Positions 24,470 through 33,642 are shown, counted from the stretch's first letter. The stretch is 48,117 bases of DNA from JBBRFH01 sp038224615 (GCA_038224615.1 JBBRFH010000001.1:1-48117), one strand, 5' to 3'. Notes: generated by a model not told the origin, from the letters alone. Program-made: numbers and translations.

Positions 24470-25339
24470 ATGCGTGTGGACCAGTTGCTGAAGACCGGAA
24501 AGCCGACGATCTCGTTTGAATTCTTCCCACCCAGGACGGAGGAGGGGTTTAACGCGCTCTACCAGACGATCGAGGAACTGCGTCCCCTGGCGCCCAGCTA
24601 CGTCTCGGTGACGTACGGAGCCGGCGGGAGCACGCGGACCAAGACGCTGGAACTGGCGGGGCGGATCCAGAACGAGATCAAGTTTAACACTGTCGCCCAC
24701 CTGACGTGCGTCGGGCACACCGCCGACGAGATCGGGCAGATCCTCGACCAGTTGTGGGATAGCGGCATCCGCAACATCCTCGCGCTCCGCGGCGACCCAC
24801 CTGCGGGTGGGCAGTGGGTCAAGACGCCCGGCGGATTCGAGCAGGCGGCGGAGCTGGTCAGCTACGTCCGCCGGCGCCACGATTTCTTCGTCGCCGTCGC
24901 GGGATTCCCGGAAGGGCACCCACAGTGCCTCAATCGCACGCGCGACCTCGAAAATCTCAAGGCCAAGGTCGATTCCGGCGCCAGCGCGGTCGTCACGCAG
25001 TTGTTCTTCGATAACAACGATTTCCACCGCTTCCGCGACGACTGTGAACGCATCGGTATCAAGGCTTCGATCATCGCAGGCATCATGCCGATCAATAACG
25101 TGAGCCAGATCAAGCGGTTCGTGACGATGTGCGGCTCGAAGATCCCGATGCCGCTGCTGAAAAAGCTCGAGCGTATCGAGCACGACGCCGACGCCGTCTA
25201 CAAGGCTGGCATCGACTACGCGACCAACCAGTGCCGCGACCTGCTCTTCCACGATGTCGCCGGCCTGCACTTCTACACGCTCAACAAGAGCCGCGCGACG
25301 ACGGACATCGTCAAACAGCTCAACGCGCCGCACGCCTGA
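24470..25339 (+). CDS. metF: Methylenetetrahydrofolate reductase
   Basis: Cytoplasmic flavoprotein of 289 residues that reduces 5,10-methylene-THF to 5-methyl-THF for methionine synthesis. Motifs include TISFEFFPPRTEEGF with the catalytic Glu, YVSVTYGAGGSTR, HLTCVGHTADEI, ILALRGDPPAGG, VAGFPEGHPQC and VVTQLFFDNNDF. Length and order are normal. The start at 24470 matches the homologous N-terminus and has GGAG 12 bases upstream; the frame extends back to 24416 without homology. It is monocistronic. Confidence 0.95.
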   Translation: MRVDQLLKTGKPTISFEFFPPRTEEGFNALYQTIEELRPLAPSYVSVTYGAGGSTRTKTLELAGRIQNEIKFNTVAHLTCVGHTADEIGQILDQLWDSGIRNILALRGDPPAGGQWVKTPGGFEQAAELVSYVRRRHDFFVAVAGFPEGHPQCLNRTRDLENLKAKVDSGASAVVTQLFFDNNDFHRFRDDCERIGIKASIIAGIMPINNVSQIKRFVTMCGSKIPMPLLKKLERIEHDADAVYKAGIDYATNQCRDLLFHDVAGLHFYTLNKSRATTDIVKQLNAPHA

Positions 25340-25492
25340 TTTCGTGTTGTTGGCACAGCGGCGGAGTTCAAGAAACTTGGTGCAGGCCGCCCGCTTCGCG
25401 CTCGGCCGTCTCGTGTCGACGAAATCGCCGGCGAGCGCGATCGAAGACGCTCGACAGTAGTCGCGGATTTTTAGTGGAAGAGCAGAGACACG

Positions 25493-25591
25493 AAGGCACG
25501 AAAGCCACGAAGTTCATCGCGAAGAAATACATTGCACAACAATTGCCTTCTTCGTGGCTTCCTTCGTGGCTTTCGTGCCTTCGTGTCTCTG
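25493..25591. repeat. Intergenic palindrome, type D copy 1
   Basis: Inverted repeat CAGAGACACGAAGGCACGAA / TTCGTGCCTTCGTGTCTCTG with inner CCACGAAG / CTTCGTGG units. It lies in the 413-bp gap after metF; the rest of that gap (25340-25492, 25592-25752) has no clear gene, although a short plus-strand frame at about 25595-25730 (ELHLTQQHNGFDIEIAHP) looks protein-like and may be a gene fragment. Confidence 0.8.
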
Positions 25592-25752
25592 TCGCATCGA
25601 GGCCAACCGCGGCGAACTCCACCTCACCCAACAGCACAACGGCTTCGACATCGAAATCGCGCATCCACGACGATGTGATGCTGTTCAGCTACGACGGCAA
25701 TCAGGCGAAATTCGTAGCGTGTACCAGTAGACCGATGTTATAGTTGAGTACG

Positions 25753-25971
25753 ATGACAACGCGATTGGCGCAGGTAATCGAGCGACTTCAGGAACTGCCC
25801 GCCGAGCAGCAGGACGTGGTCGCCGGGTTCATCCTGCATGAACTCAACGAGGACGACCGCTGGCTCAAGACAACAGCCGAGCACGAGGGGAAACTCGGTG
25901 GGCTGGTGGCAGATGTTCTCCGCGCAGATACGAACGGCGAATGCGACGATCTTGATCCCGAGAAACTGTGA
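25753..25971 (+). CDS. Probable antitoxin of a type II toxin-antitoxin pair
   Basis: 72-residue small acidic protein (MTTRLAQVIERLQELPAEQQ). The N-terminal helical stretch is of a type often found next to RelE/ParE-like toxins, and the acidic C-terminus (GECDDLDPEKL) could wrap the toxin. The stop overlaps the GTG start of the toxin by four bases (GTGA), a standard arrangement. The DNA-binding fold is not obvious from sequence. The identification depends largely on the neighbour. Confidence 0.65.
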   Translation: MTTRLAQVIERLQELPAEQQDVVAGFILHELNEDDRWLKTTAEHEGKLGGLVADVLRADTNGECDDLDPEKL

Positions 25972-26237
25972 TCTCCCGCCGCCATCCGCACTTCAAGCGT
26001 GATTTCGCCCGCCTGCCGAAGCAAGTGCAGCAGCAGGCCCGCGAAGCGTATCGACGGTTCAAATGCGATCCGCAGCATCCGGGGATCGAGTTCAAAAAGC
26101 TTCACACGGCGCAGCCGCTTTGGTCGGTTCGCATTAATGACAGCTATCGCGCCGTTGGCGTGCGAGACGGCGAAAAAGTGATCTGGTTTTTCATTGGCAC
26201 GCATGCCCAGTACGACCAGATCCTCCGTAATCTTTAA
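25968..26237 (+). CDS. RelE/ParE-family type II toxin
   Basis: 89-residue small basic protein, MISRRHPHFKRDFARLPKQV. The layout matches RelE-superfamily toxins: an N-terminal helix with FKRDFARLP, then FKKLHTAQPLWSVRINDSYR followed by AVGVRDGEKVIWFFIGTHAQ and YDQIL at the end. The family either cleaves mRNA on the ribosome or inhibits gyrase; which applies is not visible. It starts at GTG overlapping the antitoxin stop, so translation is coupled. Confidence 0.8.
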   Translation: MISRRHPHFKRDFARLPKQVQQQAREAYRRFKCDPQHPGIEFKKLHTAQPLWSVRINDSYRAVGVRDGEKVIWFFIGTHAQYDQILRNL

Positions 26238-26295
26238 GGCCGAACGGCACGCAATAGCGTGCCCCACGAAGACTCCGTCGATATACTGAGCGGTG

Positions 26296-26901
26296 ATGTC
26301 CGAGTCGCCGGCACAACGTCGCTACACGATCGCCGAGTACTTGGATTTGGAGACGGCATCCGTTTCCCGGCACGAGTACCATGACGGTCTGATCGTCGCG
26401 ATGGCGGGCGGATCGCCACGGCATGCACTCGTGATCGCAAACGCCATGGGGGCGATCGGATCGGCGCTGAAGGGTAAGCCCTGCCGAGCGTATAGCTCCG
26501 ATCTGAAGGTTTACTCGCCGCACAATCGCAGCTTCGTCTATCCCGACATCTCGGTCGTCTGTGGCCCGTTGGAACACGGACCCGCCACGCGCGATCAGGG
26601 AAGTGTGACGAACCCGACGCTGACTGTGGAGGTCTTGTCGCCGGCGACCGAAGGCTATGACCGAGGGCGAAAGTTCGCCGGGTATCGGGCGCTCGGAAGC
26701 TTTCGCGAATATGTCCTGGTTTCAACTGACGAGCCACGTATCGAAACCTGCTTTCGCGAAGATGACGGCCGGTGGGTGATGGGTTTCGTCGAGGGACTGC
26801 AGGCAGCCATCACCCTCAGGAGCGTCGGCATCACGTTATCGCTTGCAGTGGTCTATGCCGGCGTTGAGTTCGAGACGCCCCTTCCGCCGCCATTGGGGTA
26901 G
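26296..26901 (+). CDS. Uma2 family (DUF820) putative endonuclease
   Basis: 201-residue protein with the PD-(D/E)XK-type fold of Uma2 proteins. Features include RYTIAEYLDLE, RHEYHDGLIVAMAGGSPRHA, VYPDISVVCGP (catalytic Asp), PTLTVEVLSPATEGYDRGRK (Glu-x-Leu in place of Glu-x-Lys) and GSFREYVLVSTDEPRIE. Such genes are common in multiple copies in cyanobacteria and Planctomycetota; cellular role unknown. ATG at 26296 preferred over the adjacent GTG at 26293. Confidence 0.85.
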   Translation: MSESPAQRRYTIAEYLDLETASVSRHEYHDGLIVAMAGGSPRHALVIANAMGAIGSALKGKPCRAYSSDLKVYSPHNRSFVYPDISVVCGPLEHGPATRDQGSVTNPTLTVEVLSPATEGYDRGRKFAGYRALGSFREYVLVSTDEPRIETCFREDDGRWVMGFVEGLQAAITLRSVGITLSLAVVYAGVEFETPLPPPLG

Positions 26902-26934
26902 CGTCGCTGCGCGCTCCTCCCTACACTTCCGTCC

Positions 26935-27681
26935 ATGTCCGAGCCGAAGATTCAAGTTCATCCCGATGCGGAGGCGATTGTCGAAGACGTCGCCGAGCGG
27001 TTGTTTGCGGTGTACAAGCAGTGCGTCGACCAGGGGCTGATGTTCTCGCTGTTTTTGTCAGGTGGATCGACGCCGAAGGCGCTGTACAAGTTGCTGGCGA
27101 GCGATCCGTTCAGGAGCGCGATCGACTGGAAGTCTGTCGAGTTGTACTTCGGCGACGAGCGCAGCGTGCCGCCGGATTCGGAGCTGTCGAATTACCGGAT
27201 GGCGAAGGAAGCGCTGATCAATCACGTGCCGATCCCCCTCGACAACGTCTATCGCATGAAAGGCGAGATCGACCCCGAAGAGGCCGCCAGGCAGTACGGG
27301 CAGATGCTGAAGGAGAAGTTCATCGACGAAGGCCCGGACGTGCTGCTGCTCGGCATGGGCGACGACGGGCACACGGCGTCGCTCTTCCCGGGGACGACGG
27401 CGCTGACCGAGACGCATCACCGCTGCGTCGCCAACCACGTCCCGCACGACTACATCCCGGCCGGCACGAACTGGCGGATCACGCTGACGTTTCCGTTCAT
27501 CAATCGCTCGCGCGAGATCTATATCCTTGCCACCGGCGCCAGCAAGGCCAAGCGCATCGAAGAAGTGCTGCTCGGCGATGAAGACGTCAACCGCCTCCCC
27601 ATCCGCGGCGTCCGCCCTGAGCCCGGCCAAGTCACATGGTTCATGGACGTGGCGGCGGCGGGCATGGAGGACGAGGAATGA
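26935..27681 (+). CDS. pgl: 6-phosphogluconolactonase
   Basis: 248-residue cytoplasmic enzyme that hydrolyses 6-phosphogluconolactone in the oxidative pentose phosphate pathway. Visible motifs are FLSGGSTPKALYKLL, ELYFGDERSVPPDSELSNYR and LLLGMGDDGHTASLFPG, with the catalytic His in GDDGH. Length is usual. gnd, the next enzyme of the pathway, lies 3 kb downstream on the same strand but is not in the same operon. The stop codon lies inside the first bases of a palindromic repeat (27677-27754), so that element runs right up to, and into, the gene end. Confidence 0.93.
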   Translation: MSEPKIQVHPDAEAIVEDVAERLFAVYKQCVDQGLMFSLFLSGGSTPKALYKLLASDPFRSAIDWKSVELYFGDERSVPPDSELSNYRMAKEALINHVPIPLDNVYRMKGEIDPEEAARQYGQMLKEKFIDEGPDVLLLGMGDDGHTASLFPGTTALTETHHRCVANHVPHDYIPAGTNWRITLTFPFINRSREIYILATGASKAKRIEEVLLGDEDVNRLPIRGVRPEPGQVTWFMDVAAAGMEDEE

Positions 27682-27754
27682 CCAATGAAAAATGACCAAT
27701 GACCACTGCAGGCGCCTGCCCTCATTGGTCATTGGTCATTATTCATTGGTCATT
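27677..27754. repeat. Intergenic palindrome, type G copy 2
   Basis: Tandem AATGACCAATGA units on the left arm and TCATTGGTCATT units on the right, with GCAGGCGCCTGC, itself a palindrome, in the centre. It supplies the stop codon of pgl (27679-27681) and ends 10 bp before the next ATG. Confidence 0.8.
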
Positions 27755-27764
27755 ACGTCATCCC

Positions 27765-28859
27765 ATGACGTCATTCAAACTTTATCATGTTCGCGGGCAT
27801 AACGTCGGCCAGACGCTGGCGCAGATGCTGCGCAAGATCTATGCGGCTAAAAGCTGGCAGGAGATCAAGCAGCTTGTCATCACGCGCAAGGTCGAGATCA
27901 ATGGCAATCTCTGCACCGATGAGACGCGACGTCTCAAGGCCGGCGAGATCATCCGCATTCATGAGCAATCGCTCGCCAAGCCTCCCGACGAGCAGCGGCT
28001 GATCATCCGCTACCAGGACGAGCATCTTCTCGTGGTCGAAAAGCCCGCCGGCGTGACGACGCTGCGGCATCGCGAGGAAGAGCACTGGGACGAGAAGCGC
28101 AAGAACCGCCAGCCGACGCTGGAGGAGATGCTGCAGAAGCTCATCAGCGTACACGGCGTGAGCCGGATGCCCGGCCGCGGCGCGGGGCACCCGCTGCAGA
28201 AATCACGCAAGGAACTTAACAACAAGATCAACCGCGGCAAGGCGCAGCTCACGGTGCGCCCCGTGCATCGCCTGGATCGCGAGACCAGTGGCCTGATGAT
28301 CTTCGCGCTCAGCGCAGCGGCGGAGCAGGCGCTGACGCAGTTGTTCTCCAAACATAAGATCGACCGCGCGTATCTCGCGGTCGTACACGGCATCATCGAC
28401 GGCCCGCGCACGATCGAAACCAAGTTCACCCGCGATCGAGGCGACGGACTGCGCGGCTCGCTGCCGCAGGGAAAGGACGCCGAGGACGCCAAGGTGGCGA
28501 TCACGCGCTACAAGCCCGTGCGTCCGTTGCAAGGCGGTGCGCTCGGCGACTTCACGTTGATCGAGTGCCGCCTCGAGACCGGCCGTACCCACCAGATCCG
28601 CATCCATCTCGCCGAGGCCGGCCACATGCTCTGCGGCGAAGAAATCTACACCCGCCCGCTCGGTGGCGAGGTGTTCAAGGACATCAGCGGCGCGCCGCGC
28701 CACGCGCTGCATGCGTACAAACTCGCGTTCAGCCATCCGATCACGCAACAACCGATGACGTTCGAGCAGAAGATGCCGAGCGACCTCGGCCGATGGATCG
28801 CACGAATCGAAAAAGCCCTCGAAGAGCAGGCGAAGGCAACGCAGGAAAGCCCGGATTGA
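27765..28859 (+). CDS. RluA-family pseudouridine synthase with S4 domain
   Basis: 364-residue RNA-modifying enzyme. An S4 RNA-binding domain occupies about residues 14-65. The catalytic domain follows: LLVVEKPAGVTT, then VHRLDRETSGLMIFA with catalytic Asp171, and LIECRLETGRTHQIRIHLAE. Between the first two catalytic motifs there is a basic insertion of about 65 residues (RKNRQPTLEEMLQ through NKINRGKAQLT), longer than usual in RluA/RluC/RluD. The start at 27765 follows from homology and lies in an ATGACGTCAT palindrome. The specific uridine target cannot be told from sequence. Confidence 0.9.
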   Translation: MTSFKLYHVRGHNVGQTLAQMLRKIYAAKSWQEIKQLVITRKVEINGNLCTDETRRLKAGEIIRIHEQSLAKPPDEQRLIIRYQDEHLLVVEKPAGVTTLRHREEEHWDEKRKNRQPTLEEMLQKLISVHGVSRMPGRGAGHPLQKSRKELNNKINRGKAQLTVRPVHRLDRETSGLMIFALSAAAEQALTQLFSKHKIDRAYLAVVHGIIDGPRTIETKFTRDRGDGLRGSLPQGKDAEDAKVAITRYKPVRPLQGGALGDFTLIECRLETGRTHQIRIHLAEAGHMLCGEEIYTRPLGGEVFKDISGAPRHALHAYKLAFSHPITQQPMTFEQKMPSDLGRWIARIEKALEEQAKATQESPD

Positions 28860-29401
28860 CGCAAATCCGCGTGTGCCGCGTCACCCTTCCCGTCGCGCAG
28901 ACAAAACACGCGTCACCCGCCAACGCCAGTTGCGGCGGCGGGCATGGGCAGACGTCGTGCCTCTTTGTGTCGCCGGGCGCGGTGCTGCTGTCGGCGGGGC
29001 AGACCGGGGGGAGCACCTGCACTCCAAATCCACGCTGCGCCGGCTCGCCCAGACAGAGCCGAGGCGGCACGTGAAGAACGGCTTCGATCCTTCGACAACG
29101 CACGCCGGCGAACCGCAACGGCATCTACGTCCCGCTCGTCCTGGAATCCGCCGCCCCGCAGATGTCGCTCACGCTGACCCTCGCCCGCCGCCAACAGGCA
29201 CTCCTGTTGACCCCTTTGCACTGTCGCTTTGAATTGTCCGACTTGGCGGGTGTATGAAGCACCGCGAAGCCGGTTTAACCCCGATTTTAACCAATTGTCA
29301 CGATCAACTGCCAACACTGTGGAAGCGGTCAAGCGGCACGTTGCCGTGAGGCCCAACTTTTCTACCCATGCCGCGCCACACAGGCGGGCAGGAGACTTCG
29401 A
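28860..29401. other. 542-bp gap, possible gene fragment
   Basis: No complete gene recognised. A plus-strand stretch at about 29098-29256 (frame reading NGIYVPLVLESAAPQMSL onwards) has a protein-like hydrophobic pattern but no start, and may be a decayed fragment. The right end carries the ribosome binding site for the next gene (GCAGGAGA near 29387-29394). Confidence 0.4.
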
Positions 29402-30115
29402 ATGAATGCTTACACAGAATCCGACCGTAGCGACGTTGCTGAAACCCGATTCCACGTGCTACGTGACGGCGTGCGTTGGGGCCCCATTCTCGCGGGCACC
29501 GCGGTTTAGCTGACCGTACTTGCCATCATGGCGACCATCGGCGCAGCGATCGGGATGAGTTCATACGACCGAGGAGAGGATAACCTGCGGAACTTCGCTC
29601 TGGTCGGCGGGATGTGGGGGCTTGTGAGCACGGTCGTCGCGTTCGTCGTCGGCGGGTACGTCGCTGGACGCAGTTCTCCGGTTTTCGCTCGTCACAACGG
29701 TCTATCGAGCAGAGGCGTGACGAGCAATGGCGTCATGAACGGCGTTTTGGTTGCGGCAGTGGCAATTCCACTAATGCTCTACATTGCGGGAAGTGCCGCG
29801 ACGTCGATGGCCGCCGCAGAGATCGCTAACAATCGCGGCGTGTCGGATCGCGCTGTCGCGGACCGCGCACGGGTCGACAACGCCGCAACGGTCACCACGC
29901 CCGTTGCCAACGAAAACGCCTCGGCCGATCGCACTCGCAACGCCGACGGCGCACGGGATGATGCCGCCAAAACCGCGTGGACAACCCTCATCGGTATGAT
30001 CCTCGCGCTCGCGGCCGCTGCCGCGGGTGGATACTTCTCCCGCCGCGACAGCGACACCGGCGAACGCGCCACGCACACAACCGGACGCGAGCACACCGCG
30101 ACGAATCCTGTCTAA
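29402..30115 (+). pseudogene. Two-to-three-helix membrane protein interrupted by an amber codon
   Basis: Frame of 238 codons that starts MNAYTESDRSDVAETRFHVL with an excellent ribosome binding site (AGGAGA) and continues GVRWGPILAGTAV, then TAG at 29507-29509, then LTVLAIMATIGAAIGMSS and about 190 more residues in the same frame. The stop falls in the middle of the first transmembrane helix. Two more helices follow (GGMWGLVSTVVAFVVGGYVA and VMNGVLVAAVAIPLMLYIAG), then an Ala/Asp/Arg-rich stretch and a final helix. The domain resembles small YrzE-like membrane proteins common in Planctomycetota. Translation could resume at ATG 29528, but that would remove the helix start. Otherwise the frame is undamaged, so this is a recent point mutation, a readthrough site or a sequencing error. 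Confidence 0.75.
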
Positions 30116-30390
30116 CCGACGGACTGCGGCGAGTTGCCCCAATCGTGGCCGATAGGGCGGGCGGACTGCCCGCCCTATCCGCTGATCCGGTGCCCCGGAA
30201 ATGCCCTCTGAAGTCCCGCAACGCCCGCATCCGTCACTCGCGTGCCCGAAAGGGTTCAGTCCCGCATGGCACGCTATCTGCGTGCCGTTTCGTCGCCCTT
30301 GTAGAGGCGGCACGGAAGTGGCGTTCCCCGACGGCTCACGAAGACCATTGATCTCAGACGCTCACCGTCCGCGATCGCTTTACACAAATA

Positions 30391-30562
30391 GTCTGGCTTC
30401 TGACGCGAAGGCGTAAGCGACGTCCGCGTTGACATACGGCGATGGGTAGTCGCTTGCGCCTTCGCGGGCTTTTGTGTGCAAAAGACGGTCGCGCAGAAAA
30501 GCCTCTTCGCCAGCTCTCCTCCGGCGTACCGGGAGAGCGAGCCAGACGTACATGCGGTTGCC
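30391..30562. repeat. Interspersed palindromic element, type E copy 2
   Basis: Starts GTCTGGCTTCTGACGCGAAG and ends near ACATGCGGTTGCC; the core pairs GCGAAGGCGTAAGCGAC with GTCGCTTGCGCCTTCGC. It lies in the 512-bp gap before gnd. The rest of that gap (30116-30390) shows only a small palindrome GGGCGG..CCGCCC near 30154-30180 and no gene. Confidence 0.85.
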
Positions 30563-30627
30563 AAACGCTCCCAAAACTTCACAATGGCGCGTCCTGACAC
30601 GGGGAAAACACGCAATAAGGAACGCAC

Positions 30628-32139
30628 ATGAGCCTGCAACAATTCGGCATCGTCGGTCTGGAAGTCATGGGGCGCAACATCGCGCTGAACATTGAGGAGA
30701 AGGGCTTTCCGATCGCGGTCTACAACCGCACGACGAGCAAGGCCGAGGAGTTTGTGAAGGACAACCCCGGAAAGAACATCAAGATGGGTGCCACGCCGCA
30801 GCAGTTCGTGGCGCTGCTGGAGAAGCCGCGGAAGATCCTGTTGATGGTGAAGGCGGGCTTCGCGACCGACGCGACGATCGATGCGCTCAAGCCGTTCCTC
30901 GAGCCCGGCGACATCCTGATCGACGGCGGCAACGCGCTGTATACCGATACCGAACGCCGTGAGAACACGCTGCGTCCGACCGGCCTGAAGTTCTTCGGCA
31001 TGGGCGTCTCCGGCGGCGAAGAGGGCGCACGGCACGGGCCGTCGATGATGCCGGGCGGGGATCGCGAATCGTACAACTATCTCAAGCCGATCCTCGACAA
31101 GATCGCCGCCAAAGCCCCCAGCGACGGCGTGCCGTGCGTCACCTACTGCGGCGAACGCTCGGCCGGGCACTTCGTGAAGATGGTCCACAACGGCATCGAG
31201 TACGGCGATATGCAGCTCATCGCCGAGGCCTACGACCTGCTCAAAAACGTCGGCGGGCTCGACAACAAGCAGCTCAAGGAAGTCTTCGAGGAATGGAACG
31301 CCAGCGAGCTTAAGAGCTTCCTCATCGACATCACCGCGAAAGTCATCGACTCCGCCGACCCCGAAGGAAAAGGGGCGCTGGTCGAGCAGATCCGCGACGT
31401 GGTCGGCATGAAGGGCACCGGCACGTGGACGATCAAGGCCGGCCTTGATCTGCTCGTCCCCCTGCCCACGATGGCGGCGGCGGTGGACATGCGCGAGATC
31501 TCGATGCTGAAGGACCAGCGCGTCGCCGCGAGCAAGGTGCTGAGCGGGCCCAGGCCCAAGGCGCTCAGCGGCGAGGTGAAGGCGTTCATCAAGGACGTGA
31601 AGGACGCGCTCTACTGTTCGAAGATCTGCTCCTACGCCCAGGGCATGGCGCTGCTGGCTGCGGCCAATCGCAGCACCAAGGACGGCGGGTTCGACTACAA
31701 GATGACGCTGCCGGATTTGCCGATGATCTGGCGCGCCGGCTGCATCATCCGGGCGGTGTTCCTCGAGGACATCACGCAGGCGTTTAAGAAGAACCCGTCG
31801 CTGGTGAATCTGCTGGTGGATGAGAGCTTCAACAAGAAGATCGCCGAGCGACAGGAGGCGTGGCGTCGCGTGGTGAAGGCCGGCATCGACAACGGCATCG
31901 GGCTGACGGCGTTCAGCGCGTCGCTGGCGTACTACGACAGCTACCGCCGCGAACGGCTGCCGGGGAATCTGATCCAGGCGCAGCGCGACTTCTTCGGTGC
32001 CCACACCTACGAACGCACGACGAACCCGGGCACGTTCATCCACACCGAATGGAGCGCTTCGCAGACTGCCCACGAAGTGCCGACAACGGGTCACGGCGCG
32101 ACGCAGGTCGGCACGCGCGAGCAGCCGAAGGGCGATTGA
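30628..32139 (+). CDS. gnd: 6-phosphogluconate dehydrogenase, decarboxylating
   Basis: 503-residue cytoplasmic enzyme that converts 6-phosphogluconate to ribulose 5-phosphate and CO2 with NADP+. The nucleotide-binding start FGIVGLEVMGRNIALNI, DILIDGGNALYTDTERRE, GMGVSGGEEGARHGPSMMPG, GHFVKMVHNGIEYGDMQLIA (catalytic Lys and substrate-binding residues) and C-terminal DYFGAHTYER-like DFFGAHTYERT are all present. The first glycine motif is GLEVMG, with Glu in place of the usual Ala or Gly. A 35-residue Thr/Gly-rich tail follows. AAGGA lies 9 bases upstream of the ATG. It is followed by a sugar kinase. Confidence 0.95.
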   Translation: MSLQQFGIVGLEVMGRNIALNIEEKGFPIAVYNRTTSKAEEFVKDNPGKNIKMGATPQQFVALLEKPRKILLMVKAGFATDATIDALKPFLEPGDILIDGGNALYTDTERRENTLRPTGLKFFGMGVSGGEEGARHGPSMMPGGDRESYNYLKPILDKIAAKAPSDGVPCVTYCGERSAGHFVKMVHNGIEYGDMQLIAEAYDLLKNVGGLDNKQLKEVFEEWNASELKSFLIDITAKVIDSADPEGKGALVEQIRDVVGMKGTGTWTIKAGLDLLVPLPTMAAAVDMREISMLKDQRVAASKVLSGPRPKALSGEVKAFIKDVKDALYCSKICSYAQGMALLAAANRSTKDGGFDYKMTLPDLPMIWRAGCIIRAVFLEDITQAFKKNPSLVNLLVDESFNKKIAERQEAWRRVVKAGIDNGIGLTAFSASLAYYDSYRRERLPGNLIQAQRDFFGAHTYERTTNPGTFIHTEWSASQTAHEVPTTGHGATQVGTREQPKGD

Positions 32140-32146
32140 CGCGGTT

Positions 32147-32199
32147 GGGTGCGATTCACCGCACGGTGTCTGCGAATGGTGCGATGAATCGCACCCTAC
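32147..32199. repeat. Short palindrome between gnd and the sugar kinase gene
   Basis: Inverted repeat GGGTGCGATTCA / TGAATCGCACCC with about 25 bases between the arms, occupying almost the whole 63-bp gap between the two genes. It could attenuate read-through from gnd. Confidence 0.7.
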
Positions 32200-32202
32200 G
32201 AT

Positions 32203-33522
32203 ATGAAAGTTCTCGCTATCGACATCGGCTCGTCGTCCGTGAAGGCCGCCGTGCTCACCGGCGACGGGGTGCCGGCGTCGATCGCGCGGGCGACGTTCGC
32301 AACGCGATACGAAGCCGGGCGTGCGGAGGTCGACGCCGGCGTCATCGAGCGGGCGCTGTATGACGCCGTCGGGCAGTTATCGGTGCGCGGCGTCGACCTG
32401 ATCGCGCCCACCGGCATGGCCCCGAGCTGGCTGGCGATGGACCGGCGCGGCCGGGCGATCACGCCGGTGGTCACGCACCAGGACCGGCGCAGCCTCGACG
32501 AGGCGATCGCGATTCAGAAGGCGATCGGCGCCGCGCGGCACCTGCGACTCACCGGAAACAACCCCGTGCCCGGCGGGATCAGCTCGACGACGTATCGGTG
32601 GTTTAATGCCCACGCCCGTGGTGCGATGAAAAAGGCCGATCTGGTCGGGCATCTGAACACCTGGCTGCTGCGATCGTGGTGCGGCGTGCGGGCGATCGAC
32701 ACCAGCAACGCCAGCTTTACCGGGCTGTTCAACACCTGCACGCTCAAGGGATGGAGCGCGGAATTGATCGAGGCGGCCGGCGCGAAAGCGGCGCATTTAC
32801 CGGCGATTTTCGAGGCCAACCAGATCGTCGGCCGGTTGACCGAATCGGCGGCGGGGCGGCTCGGTGTCGGCGGTGGCACTCCCGTCCTCGCCGGCATCAT
32901 GGACGGCAGTTGTGCGATGCTGCTGGCGGGCGCGGAGCAGGGGCAGGCAGTACATGTGATGGGTTCGACGGACGTGCTCGCCGTCTGCACCGATCGCGCT
33001 CGGCCGTGCGCCGATCTGCTGACGCGGGCGCTCGGCGTCGGGCCCAAGTGGCTGAGCGTCGGCACGATCGCGGCGTCGGGCAGCGCCATCGAATGGGTGC
33101 GGCAGCAGATGTTCCGCGATCTTCCCGACGATGCGTTCTATGCCCTGTTGGAGTCGATCGCGACGCAGCGGTCGCAACAGTCAAAAACAAGCGTGGCGTT
33201 CAGCGCCGATTTCGTCGGCTCGCGTACCGCGGTTGAATCGACCCGCGCGTGCATCGCGAATCTGGACCTCGGCGCCACGCGTGAGCAACTGCTCGATTCG
33301 CTCTGCGAGAGCCTCGCCGTCGCGAGTTGGCATCGGTTGGTCCGGTACGGAGAACTGAAGCTGCGGCTCAAGCCGACGATTCTCACCAGCGGCGGCAAGC
33401 AGCGGTCGTTGGCAACGATCTTGCATCGGCACTGGCACAAGGCCGGGCGGTTTCGTTTCGTCGAGCAGGACGAGCCCACGCTTCGCGGGCTGTGGAAGCT
33501 GGCGCAGATCGCAAAGCAGTAG
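32203..33522 (+). CDS. FGGY-family carbohydrate kinase
   Basis: 439-residue sugar kinase of the xylulokinase/gluconokinase fold. The N-terminal phosphate-1 motif is VLAIDIGSSSVKAAVL; DTSNASFTGLFN is the region of the catalytic Asp; ATP-binding features include VMGSTDVLAV and ILTSGGKQRS near the C-terminus. It is shorter than typical xylulokinase (about 480-500). The substrate cannot be told; its position directly after gnd suggests a pentose or gluconate-type sugar feeding the pentose phosphate pathway. The 63-bp gap after gnd holds a palindrome, so co-transcription is possible but may be attenuated. Confidence 0.85.
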   Translation: MKVLAIDIGSSSVKAAVLTGDGVPASIARATFATRYEAGRAEVDAGVIERALYDAVGQLSVRGVDLIAPTGMAPSWLAMDRRGRAITPVVTHQDRRSLDEAIAIQKAIGAARHLRLTGNNPVPGGISSTTYRWFNAHARGAMKKADLVGHLNTWLLRSWCGVRAIDTSNASFTGLFNTCTLKGWSAELIEAAGAKAAHLPAIFEANQIVGRLTESAAGRLGVGGGTPVLAGIMDGSCAMLLAGAEQGQAVHVMGSTDVLAVCTDRARPCADLLTRALGVGPKWLSVGTIAASGSAIEWVRQQMFRDLPDDAFYALLESIATQRSQQSKTSVAFSADFVGSRTAVESTRACIANLDLGATREQLLDSLCESLAVASWHRLVRYGELKLRLKPTILTSGGKQRSLATILHRHWHKAGRFRFVEQDEPTLRGLWKLAQIAKQ

Positions 33523-33558
33523 CAGCTTAGCAATCGTGCCGAAGGATTGAACAACCCC

Positions 33559-33642
33559 GTCATCCTGAACGCAGTGAAGGACCTACTGGCTTCGTAAAGG
33601 CGTTAACGTGTCGGGCAGATCCTTCACTTCGTTCAGGATGAC
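33559..33642. repeat. Intergenic palindrome, type A copy 2
   Basis: Ends GTCATCCTGAACGCAGTGAA and TTCACTTCGTTCAGGATGAC. Same type as 3536-3639, with a different centre. Confidence 0.85.

Noticed and set aside
28913..29455. 180-residue minus-strand frame in the gap before the amber-interrupted gene
   Set aside because: No homology-like features, Arg/Ala-rich in a shadow style, and it overlaps the promoter and ribosome binding site of the plus-strand gene.
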